DNA from: AC-32 sp963746155 | Lineage (GTDB): Bacteria; Actinomycetota; Thermoleophilia; Gaiellales; Gaiellaceae | Assembly: GCA_963746155.1 (NCBI GenBank) | Contig: CAVVAB010000012.1 | Location: forward strand, 558,001-622,000 | Direction of reading: 5' to 3' | Length of the DNA stretch: 64,000 bases | Shown here: one piece after another, positions 8,935 to 16,958 of the stretch | Position numbering within the stretch: the stretch's first letter is position 1 | How the letters are laid out: each line of letters opens with the position of its first letter | Notes under the pieces: model-generated | Databases searched by the model: none | Seen by the model: the letters and a program-made list of their open reading frames with translations, nothing else | What the model was told of the DNA's origin: nothing | Made by a program: the position numbers and the translations under genes

Positions 8935-10203
8935 ATGGAGACGCAGCCAGTCCAGGGCGTGGACGTCCGCGCAGAGCGCGAGCGCTACGTCCCGCGCGGG
9001 ATCGCGACGACCGACTTCGTCGTCAGCCGCGCGGAGGGTGCCAGCGTCTGGGACGGCGAGGGCAACGAGTTCCTCGACTTCGCGGGCGGGATCGCCTGCC
9101 AGAACCTGGGCCACAGCCCAGAGACGATCGTCCGCGCGATCCACGAGCAGGTCGACAGCTACCTGCACCAGTGCTTCATGGTCGGCATGTACGAGCCGTA
9201 CGTGGAGGTCTGCCGCCGGCTCGACGACCTCTGGCCCGGCGAGTCCGCGACGAAGTCGATGCTCGTCAACTCCGGCGCCGAGGCGGTCGAGAACGCGGTC
9301 AAGATCGCGCGCGCCTCGACCGGCCGGCCCGCGGTGATCGCGTTCGACCGCGCGTTCCACGGTCGCACGAACCTGACCATGGCGATGACGGCCAAGCTCG
9401 TCTACAAGCAGAGCTTCGGGCCGCTCGCTCCCGAGATCTACCGCGCGCCCGCGCCGTATCCGTACCGAGGCGTCACCACCGAGGACGCGCTCGCCGGGCT
9501 CGAGCTGCTCTTCAAGCAGGACGTCGACCCGCAGTCGGTCGCGTGCATGGTGCTCGAGACCGTGCAGGGCGAGGGCGGGTTCATCCCGATGCCGGCCGAG
9601 TTCGTGCAGGGCCTCAAGGAGATCTGCGAGAAGCACGGGATCCTCTACGTCGCCGACGAGGTGCAGTCGGGCTGCGGCCGGACCGGGACGGTCTGGGCGA
9701 TCGAGCGCCTCGGCGTCGAGCCCGACCTCATGACCTCGGGGAAGACGCTCGGCGGCGGGCTGCCGCTCGCGGCCGTCACCGGCAAGGCCGAGGTGATGGA
9801 CGCGCCGCACCCGGGCGGGCTCGGCGGAACCTTCGGCGGGAACCCCGTCGCGGCCGCCGCGGGCTGCGCCGTCCTCGACGCGCTCGCATCGGCGGAGTTC
9901 CGCGAGCGGGCCGACGAGATCGGCCGCCTCGTGCGCGCCCGGCTCGATCGAATCGCGGGCGAGCACCCGCAGATCGGCGAGGTCCGCGGCCTCGGCTCGA
10001 TGCTCGCGCTCGAGTTCGCGACACCCTCGGGCGACGAGGCGAAGAAGCTGACCGCCGCGGCGTACGAGCAGGGCCTGCTGCTCCTCGCGTGCGGGATCTA
10101 CGGCAACGTGATCCGGCTGCTGCCGCCGCTTACCGCGACCGACGAAGAGCTCGACCGCGGTCTCACGATCCTCGAGAGCTGCCTCTACGACTCACTGAGT
10201 TGA
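8935..10203 (+). CDS. Class III aminotransferase, 4-aminobutyrate aminotransferase-like
   Basis: PLP-dependent fold-type I aminotransferase of about 422 residues. The PLP-binding lysine sits in TSGKTLGGGLPLAAV, and LYVADEVQSGCGRTG holds the conserved Asp that contacts the cofactor. NSGAEAVENAVKIAR and FHGRTNLTMAMT are further family blocks. It is closest in style to GABA/5-aminovalerate aminotransferases, but ornithine or related amines are possible. An alternative GTG start lies at 8932. The divergent proline dehydrogenase suggests amino-acid catabolism. Confidence 0.85.
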   Translation: METQPVQGVDVRAERERYVPRGIATTDFVVSRAEGASVWDGEGNEFLDFAGGIACQNLGHSPETIVRAIHEQVDSYLHQCFMVGMYEPYVEVCRRLDDLWPGESATKSMLVNSGAEAVENAVKIARASTGRPAVIAFDRAFHGRTNLTMAMTAKLVYKQSFGPLAPEIYRAPAPYPYRGVTTEDALAGLELLFKQDVDPQSVACMVLETVQGEGGFIPMPAEFVQGLKEICEKHGILYVADEVQSGCGRTGTVWAIERLGVEPDLMTSGKTLGGGLPLAAVTGKAEVMDAPHPGGLGGTFGGNPVAAAAGCAVLDALASAEFRERADEIGRLVRARLDRIAGEHPQIGEVRGLGSMLALEFATPSGDEAKKLTAAAYEQGLLLLACGIYGNVIRLLPPLTATDEELDRGLTILESCLYDSLS

Positions 10204-10277
10204 GGGCTGGCCATGCCGGCCCTCGATGTCGAAGCCCTTAGAGACGGGCTCGGCTCCGGGCCCGTCGCTATGCGGCC

Positions 10278-10496
10278 ATGGAGATCCAGCTACGCCTCAG
10301 CGAAGGGCAGGCGACCGACGACCTGCTCGACTTCTTCCAGCGAAGGGAGATGCCCGCGCGACGGTTGGAGGAGGAGGACTGTCTCGCCGTCGAGCTCCCA
10401 GCGGGGCTCCAGGAACGGCATGCGCGGCAGGAGATCGAGCTGCTGCTCCGCGTCTGGCAGCTGATGCACCCGAACGTCGCCGTCGACGTGATTTAG
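10278..10496 (+). CDS. Small acidic protein of unknown function
   Basis: A 72-residue reading frame starting MEIQLRLSEGQATDDLL and ending with a leucine-rich helix (EIELLLRVWQLMHPNVAVDVI). It has no signal peptide or membrane segment. It fills the gap between the aminotransferase and the convergent cyclase gene, and its stop overlaps that gene's stop by 4 bases, which argues for a real gene end. I do not recognise the family. Confidence 0.5.
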   Translation: MEIQLRLSEGQATDDLLDFFQRREMPARRLEEEDCLAVELPAGLQERHARQEIELLLRVWQLMHPNVAVDVI

Positions 10497-13400
10497 GCCG
10501 AAGCGGGAAGGAGGGCCTCGCACTCGCGCAGGTAGTGCGTGGCGCCCATCTCGCGGTAGAGCTCGAGCGCTCGGTGCAGCTGCTCGTCGGGACGGCGACC
10601 TTCGGCCACGAGCTGTTGTGCTGCCTGAAGCCGAGCCTCGGCCTCGTCGGGCCTCGAGCCGATGCGCTGCAGCAGGTCCCCCGCAGCGGTGAAGTCCCGT
10701 CGCAGATACGCGTTGGCGACCTCCGTCCACGGCGTCTCTCGTTGGTTGGCGAGGGCCGTCGCGAGCTCGTCCACGATGCCCAGCCGAAGAGCCGCCGAGC
10801 TGAAGGACGGCAGCGCGATCATGCCGACCTGCAGGCCTTCTCCGAGGGCGATGGCATCGATGAGCTCGCGGGCGAGCAGGAGGGCACGATCCTCCAGCGA
10901 CACGAGAGAAAACAGGTGAGCCCCGACGGCGAGCGCGTAGTAAGATCGACTGCGGGTCCGCCATCTCACGTCCGTGCGCGACCGCGTTCTCGGCATCGGA
11001 GGTCACCCCGGCGTGCTCGCCGCGCCCCATCCGGATCTCGCCGCGGATGGCGTACGACTGGTAGGACGTGTAGTGCGGAGAGCCTGCTTCCACGGAGACG
11101 ATGAAGTCGTCCACCATCCGCAGCGCCTCGTCCCATGCGCCGCGACGGAAGTGGACCTCGCTGACGGTGCCGCTGTACCAGCGGATCTCACTTGCGGAAC
11201 CGATCCGTGCGGCGAGGCGCGCTGCCTCCAGCCTGGCCTCGCCAGCCGCGTCCAGGTCGCCCACGTACCAGTAGGCGACCGAGAGGTTGTTCAGTTGATG
11301 GCTCAGCGTCCCGAGCTCGCCGGCCGCGCTCGCGATCTCGATGCCCCGCTCGTAGTCCTGGATCCCTCGCCCGTCGCCCTGCTCGACGCGTGCCATCCCT
11401 AGCGGGGACAGCGCGTGGCCGATGCCTGAGTCCCAGCCGAGCTGCTCGGCTTGCTGCGAGCGCCTGCGACGCGAACTCGATCGAAGCTTCCTGGTCGCCG
11501 GCGAGGCTCGCCCGCGTGGCCAGACGCGTGAGGACCCAGGACGTCGACCGGCTTGGCTGAGCTCCCTCGAGCAGCGCCTCCGCTCGCGCGGCGTGCTCGG
11601 CCGAGAGGTCGGGTTGGCCCCGGTGCCAGAAGACTCCGGACAGGAGCATCTCCGCCTCGGAAGCCTTGGCTGCCTCGCCGACGGCGAGCAGGGCGTCTCT
11701 CGCCTCCGCCACCCGTTCGGGATCGACCTCCCAACCGTCTGTCGGATGCGCCCGGCGGAGGAGCAGGTCGGCTCGCTCCGGGTCGCCCTCGGGCCAGAGG
11801 CGGAGCGCGGCGTCGTAGAAGCGATCCGCCGCCTCGATCGCGTACAGCGAGGCCGCCCGGTCGCCTGCATCCCGTAGCGCGATCCGGGCCGAACCGCCGA
11901 GCGCGGTCGCCTCGGCACCGGACGCCTCGGCTAGCTCGAGGGCTGCGAGGTAGTGGTGCGCGAGCATCTCGGCCTGATCGTCCGGCCGTCCGAGCGATTC
12001 GATCCAGCCGGCCGCGAGCCGGTGCTTCTCGGCACGTGTGGCCCGGGGGATCTGGCCGTAGGCGATGTCGCGGATCAGCAGGTGGCGGAACGCATACTCG
12101 TTCTCGCCCGCGACCGACGAGCTCCGCGCTCGCTGGACGAACTCCTTGCGCTCGAGCCCGAAGAGGAGATCGTCGGCCTGAGGGCGAGTGGTGCCGTCGA
12201 GGGCCGCGAGCGCGCCGAGCCAGAAGACCTTGCCGACGACGGCCGCGTCCTGGAGCAGCCGCTTCTCGTCCTCGGCGAGCGCGTCGAGGCGCGCGGCGAT
12301 GATCCCCTGGACGGTGTCGGGCAGCTCTTCGAGGTCGCCCTGCTCGAGCAGCATGCGGGCGTACTGCTCGGCGTAGAGCGGGTTGCCCCCGGCCCGGGCG
12401 AGGAGCGTCTCCTGGGTCTGCGCGTCCAGCAGCGGCTGCTCGAGCAGCGCCTGCATCAGGCGGGCCGTCTCCTCGTCCGAGAGCGGCGAGAGCGAGATCG
12501 CGAGGGCGTTCGGCTTGCCGCCGCCCCAGCCGGGCCGCCGCTGGAGCAGCTCCGGGCGTGCGGTGCCGAGCACGAGCAGGGGCACGCGCGTGACCCGCTC
12601 GGCCAGCTGGTCGACGAAGTCCAGGAGCGCGTCGTCGGCCCAGTGGAGATCCTCGAACACGAGCACGAGCGGGTCCTCCTCGGCCAGGATCTCGAGGAAG
12701 CGGCGCCAGGCGGCGACGCTCTCCTCGCGCGCCGCCCTGCTCCTCCTCGGCGGCTCCGGCGAGCGGACGCAGGTGGCGCTCGAGCCACTGCCGCTCGGTC
12801 GCGTCGGCGCCGCGCCTGGCGAGCGCGTCGCGGAGCTTCTCCTCGGCCTGCGCGGGCGTGTCGTTCTCGAGGATGCCGGCCTCGGCCTTGACGATCTCGG
12901 CCAGCGCCCAGAACGTGACGCCCTCGCCGTAGGGCAGCGAGCGGCCCTGGCGCCAGCGCACGAGCCCGACGCTCTGCTTCGACGGTCTCGAGCAGCTCGC
13001 GCACGAGCCGGCTCTTCCCGATCCCGGGCACGCCGACGAGCGTCACGAGCTGCGACGAGCGCTCCTCGCGCACGCGCGCGAGCGTCGAGACCAGCAGCTC
13101 GAGCTCGCGGCTGCGCCCGACGAGCGGCGTGTCCGTCCGCCGCGAGATGTCGACGCCGAGACGCGAGCGCGCCTCGACGGCCTCCCAGGCCGGGATCGGC
13201 TCGCTCTTGCCTTTCCCCTGGACGGGCTCGACCTCGCGGTACTCGATCGCGCGTGAGGTTGCGCGGTAGGTCTGCTCGCCGACCAGGATTCCGTTCACCG
13301 GCGCGGCCGCCTGTAGCCGCGCGGCCGTGTTGACGACGTCGCCGGCGGCCATACCCTCGCCTTCGCTTGGTCGCGCGCCGAGGGTGACGAGCGCCTCTCC

Positions 13401-13793
13401 GGTGTTGACCGCGATCCGCACCTGCAGCTCTTCGCCCTGCTCGAGCACCCAGTTGCGGATCTCGAGGGCAGCGCGCACGGCCCGCTCCGGATCGTCCTCG
13501 TGGGTGACCGGCGCGCCGAACAGCGCCATCACCGCGTCGCCGATGAACTTCTCCACCGTGCCCTCGAAGCGCTCGAGCTCCTCGCGGAGATGGGCGTGGT
13601 ACGGGTCGAGTAGCGCCCGCACGTCCTCGGGATCGAGCTGCTCGGCCCGCGCGGTGAAGCCGACGAGATCCGCGAAGAGGACACTCACCACCTTCCGCTC
13701 CTCGCGGCGTTCCTCCTCGCCGAGCGCCGCGCCGCAGAAGGGGCAGAACGGGAACTTCCCCGGAAGCTCCTCGCCGCAACTCGGGCAGGTCAC
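10493..13793 (-). CDS. Class III adenylate/guanylate cyclase with AAA ATPase and TPR region (frameshifted)
   Basis: Very large signalling protein of about 1,100 residues after joining roughly five frames. Order: an N-terminal zinc ribbon (CPSCGEELPGKFPFCPFCG); a class III cyclase domain with FADLVGFTARAEQ and GDAVMALFGAPV carrying the two metal aspartates and GDVVNTAARLQAAA; an ATPase domain with Walker A GVPGIGKSRLVREL and LVFEDLHWADDALLD as Walker B; then a long helical TPR-like region to the end. Shifts lie near 12970, 12735, 11455 and 10950. The architecture is common in actinomycetes; the effector is unknown. It is probably cytoplasmic. Confidence 0.88.
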
Positions 13794-13809
13794 GCGCCGA
13801 GTCTAGAGG

Positions 13810-14196
13810 TCAGTCGCGGCGTTCTTCGAGGTACTTCTTGAGGCCCAGGAACGGGAGGATGAAGGCCGCCAGCACCATCGATCCCCAGACGAGCACGGTG
13901 GCGGCGATCCAGGTGCCGACTCCGCTGATGTCCAGGCCGTCCGAGATCAGGTCGGTGATGATCAGCGCCGCCAGGGTGGCGATGAGCGCCACTCCGCCGA
14001 GGGCAGCCGAGTTGCCGCGCCGGAACTGGCTCGCGAGGAACGGCGTCAACAGCACGTAGACGAGCGTGAAGATGATCACCGCGGCGATGAACCCGGAGGC
14101 GTTGATGTTGAAGTCGTCGAGGACGAGCGAGGCGATGATCAGCCCGACGGCGCTCGCGACGAGCGCGATGAATGCCCTGACGATCAGCCGGATCAC
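13810..14196 (-). CDS. Phage-holin-like integral membrane protein
   Basis: A 128-residue protein with about four hydrophobic helices: an N-terminal FIALVASAVGLIIASLVL, then ASGFIAAVIIFTLVYVLLTPF, GGVALIATLAALIITDLI and TWIAATVLVWGSMVLAAFIL. It ends in a charged tail (KKYLEERRD). The pattern matches the bacterial holin-like superfamily of small chromosomal membrane proteins, which are not phage genes here. It sits just upstream of the cyclase gene on the same strand, 16 bases apart. Function unknown. Confidence 0.7.
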   Translation of the reverse strand: MIRLIVRAFIALVASAVGLIIASLVLDDFNINASGFIAAVIIFTLVYVLLTPFLASQFRRGNSAALGGVALIATLAALIITDLISDGLDISGVGTWIAATVLVWGSMVLAAFILPFLGLKKYLEERRD

Positions 14197-14238
14197 GCGC
14201 CAACCCTAACTCAGCATTCGCGAGAAATCACCATCGGC

Positions 14239-14954
14239 TCAGAGATCCAGCGTCTCGCCGTCCTCGGGCACGAGCGCCTCGGGGACCGCGGCTCGCACGT
14301 CCGCGCGGGAGTCGAGGCAGTGGTTGATCGCCTCGAGGTGCACGACGACGACCTTCGGGACGCGGGCGACGACCTCGCGGATGTCGTCGGTCGTCATCAC
14401 GATCGGATCGCCTTCGAGGAAGCGCGCTCCGCTGCCGTTGACGACGGCCACGCGGGGGCTGTGGTCGGCGATCGCCTCCTCGACCTCCTCGCACCAGATC
14501 GTGTCGCCGGCGATGTAGAGGTCGCCGATCACAAAGCCGCTCACCGGGGCGAGCTCGAGTGCGATCTCGCCGGTCCCGTGCTGCCCACCGGTTCGCGAGA
14601 TCGGGAGGCCGTCCCAGTCGACGGCCGTCTCGACCGGCCGCACGAGCAGGCCGTGCTCGGCGAGCGAGGCCTCGTCCTCGGGCTGGCAGAAGACCGGGCA
14701 CGTCCCTCGGCAGCAGCCGGGCGGCCGTCTCGTCGAAGTGATCCTCGTGCAGGTGGGTGATGACGACGGCGTCGACGCCGCGGACGACGTCCTCGGCCGG
14801 CATCGGCAGCGGAACGAGCGGGTTCGGGACCTGGTTGGGCGTGTCCTCGATCGGCGGGCTCGGTGCCCGCGTCGTCGAGCATCGGGTCGACGAGCAGGCG
14901 GCGGCCGTCGATCTCGACCAGGAGCGTGGCGTGTCGGACGAGCGTCAGCCGCAC
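14239..14954 (-). CDS. MBL-fold metallohydrolase (frameshifted)
   Basis: Metallo-beta-lactamase-fold hydrolase of about 238 residues read across three frames, with shifts near 14860 and 14705. The N-terminus MRLTLVRHATLLVEIDG is typical of the UlaG/YddR-like branch. The metal motif is THLHEDHFDETAARLLP, followed by GDLYIAGDTIW and a histidine in VVVVHLEAINHC. The substrate is unknown; proteins of this branch include lactonases and RNA-processing-like enzymes. It is followed upstream by osmC in the same direction. Confidence 0.8.
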
Positions 14955-14981
14955 GCCGCAATGGTGTCAGGCCGGACCGAC

Positions 14982-15446
14982 TCAGGCAGGGGTCTCCACA
15001 CGAGCCGGTGACGGCGCGACCTGAAGCTCGATCTGCACCGGGACGTCGAGCGCGAGGCTCACGATGCACAGCTCCTCCGCGCGGCGTGCTGCCACCTCGG
15101 CGTCGTGGACGTGCCTCGCAGGCACCTCGGCGTGGACGTCGATCTCGATCGAGACGAAGCCGACGCGGCCGTCGGCACGCCGCTCGACGTGCCCGACGCC
15201 CTCGACGCGCAGGACGTCGAACGTGACGGGAACGCGCTCGGCGATCGCCACGAAGGTCACCGCGAAGCACGACGCGAGCGAGCCGACCAGCAGCTCCTCC
15301 GGGCTCCAGACACCCTCCATCCCGCCCTTGAACCCGGGCGGCGTCGCCACCTCGAGATCGGGCTTGCCGGCGGCGGTCACGTCGGTCAGACGGCCTTCCC
15401 GCAGGCTGGCGGTCACCGGGAACCGGTGTGACTTGACGATGCTCAT
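14982..15446 (-). CDS. OsmC-family peroxide-resistance protein
   Basis: A 154-residue OsmC/Ohr-like protein. The family places one reactive Cys in a helix after the PEELLVGSLASCFAV block and a second near EELCIVSLALDVPV; both cysteines are visible and could reduce organic peroxides. A clear GGAAAGGATGAGCG ribosome site precedes the ATG. It is probably a thiol-dependent peroxidase, although several OsmC members have no proven activity. Confidence 0.85.
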   Translation of the reverse strand: MSIVKSHRFPVTASLREGRLTDVTAAGKPDLEVATPPGFKGGMEGVWSPEELLVGSLASCFAVTFVAIAERVPVTFDVLRVEGVGHVERRADGRVGFVSIEIDVHAEVPARHVHDAEVAARRAEELCIVSLALDVPVQIELQVAPSPARVETPA

Positions 15447-15526
15447 CGCTCATCCTTTCCTCGGTTCCTCATTTACGAGTTGAGCCTCGCCGGGGGCGGG
15501 GCCGAGGGCATCGGGGTACGGACGGA

Positions 15527-15566
15527 TCCGCCTGCGGGCTTTCCGCAAGGGGGATCAGGGGGCGGA
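15527..15566. other. Two-tier inverted repeat between osmC and a divergent gene
   Basis: On the + strand TCCGCC and TGCGG are followed by the loop GCTTT, CCGCA, a G-rich bulge and GGCGGA. They can form a 5-bp inner stem stacked on a 6-bp outer stem. It lies in the 158-base divergent gap between osmC and the hypothetical gene starting at 15605. It could be a structured leader or a cruciform-type operator; the function is unknown. Confidence 0.35.
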
Positions 15567-15604
15567 CGGATGCTCGCGACGCGCCGGGTCTCCAGGATGC
15601 GTCC

Positions 15605-16265
15605 ATGCAGCGAAGCTATGGAGTCGTCTGGCGCGAAGGGCCGGGACCGCTGGCCGCCGGGAAGCTCGAGCTGCTCCCTCGCGGCCTGCGGCTCGACGGC
15701 ATCGACGGCTCGCACGAGATCGGGTACGAGGATCTCGCGGCGGTTCGCGTCGGCCGGACGGCCGGCGAGCGGATCGACGGACGCCCCTCGGTCGTCCTCG
15801 TCCGGGCGCACGGCGATCCCGTTACCATCGCGACCGTGGCCCAGCCGAGCCTCGTCGGAGAGATCGCGGAGCGCTTGACCGCCATGCAGCTGGACGCGGC
15901 GCCTCCCCGTCGCCTGGCGCTCGTGGTGCCGCTCAAGGCCGACGCGTTCGACGCGGTGCGCGACCTGCTCGCAGAAGGCCCGCCGTTCGACCCGGAGCAG
16001 ATTCCCGGGCCTCGACCGGCACGAGGTTTTCCTCTCGCGGGACGAGGCGGTCTTCGTGTTCGACTCGGGCGTCGGCGCAGACACGCTCGCGCTCCTGGCC
16101 GAGCCCGACTTCCTGCGGGCGGCGATCAGCTGGCGCGAGCACATCGCGGGGCCGCCGCGGGTCGCCGAGGACGTCTACTCGTGGACGCGTATCGAAGAGG
16201 TCGCGGAGCTGTCGTACCTGCCGACGCCCGGCCCCGGCGACAGCGACGGCGGCGACATCTTCTAG
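15605..16265 (+). CDS. Conserved hypothetical protein (frameshifted)
   Basis: Unrecognised protein of about 219 residues, read in one frame to about 16005 and in another from FLSRDEAVFVFDSGVG to the stop. The N-terminal half looks like a small beta-rich module (GVVWREGPGPLAAGKLELL). The second half (LALVVPLKADAFDAVRDLL to ISWREHIAGPP) resembles a ferredoxin-like alpha/beta fold such as seen in antibiotic-biosynthesis-monooxygenase-type domains, but this is only a resemblance. No signal peptide. It overlaps the convergent cupin gene by 4 bases. Confidence 0.55.
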
Positions 16266-16633
16266 CTCGAGCTCGGCCGGCGCTCGAAGATGACCAGCAC
16301 GCTGAGGCGCTCGTAGCCGACGAAGCGGTGCTCGGCGCCGGCCGGGACGAAGACCGCGTGCCCCTCGCGCAGCTCGACTCGCTCGTCCTCGACCTCGAGC
16401 ACGCCTGAGCCCTCGAGCACGACGTAGACCTCGTCGTCCTCGTGCGGCTGCTGCCGGTCGGGCTCGGGCGCGACGAGCACGTAGACGCCGAGCTCGACGC
16501 TCGGCGACCGGTGCACGATCTCGTAGCCGCCGTTGCCCGCCGCGAGCCGCTCCTGCGCGCCCGCGACGTCGAACGCATGGGCCGCGGGAAGCGCGGCTGG
16601 ATCGACGGGCTCGTCGTTCACGCCGGACAGCAT
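16262..16633 (-). CDS. Cupin-domain protein
   Basis: A 123-residue single cupin. The two cupin motifs are visible around PHEDDEVYVVLEGSGVLEVE (metal-type His and Glu) and VPAGAEHRFVGYERLSVLVIF (final His). The frame is open further upstream, but the ATG at 16633 (MLSGVNDEPVD) fits the domain best. It is probably a metal-binding small enzyme or sensor; the substrate cannot be inferred. Confidence 0.8.
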   Translation of the reverse strand: MLSGVNDEPVDPAALPAAHAFDVAGAQERLAAGNGGYEIVHRSPSVELGVYVLVAPEPDRQQPHEDDEVYVVLEGSGVLEVEDERVELREGHAVFVPAGAEHRFVGYERLSVLVIFERRPSSS

Positions 16634-16659
16634 GCCAGCGCTACGACGTGGTGGGACAG

Positions 16660-16875
16660 CTAGCGCAGAATCCGGAGGGCGAGCTCCGGCGCACAGCCCG
16701 ACCCGAGCAGAAAGCGCGCCTGCCCGAGATCCGCGCGGGAGAACGCGAGCTCTGCGGCCCGCCTGGCGCTGAATCCCAGCTGACGGAACTGCTCCAGACG
16801 CCACATGTAGACCTTGTCGTCCGGATCGTCACCTTCGAGGACCGGCCACTCCGAGAGTGCGTGACTCGCTTCCAT
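16660..16875 (-). CDS. Small hypothetical protein
   Basis: A 71-residue reading frame, MEASHALSEWPVLEGDD followed by a helical segment with RLEQFRQLGFSARRAAELA and RADLGQARFLLGSGCAPELAL. Helix-rich small proteins with this RQLGFS...A..LA pattern are common in high-GC actinomycetes next to unrelated genes. It is intact, with no signal or membrane segment. Function unknown. Confidence 0.55.
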   Translation of the reverse strand: MEASHALSEWPVLEGDDPDDKVYMWRLEQFRQLGFSARRAAELAFSRADLGQARFLLGSGCAPELALRILR

Positions 16876-16958
16876 GCTGGCTAGAACGCCGAGCCGCCCG
16901 AAAGGTTGTCGGCTGCGCCCGAATCCTTACAGGATCTTGATGTCTCGCCTGCGGCGGC

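Noticed and set aside
13810..14196. Phage origin suggested by the holin-like protein
   Set aside because: There are no other phage genes, integrase or attachment site; this membrane family is common on chromosomes.
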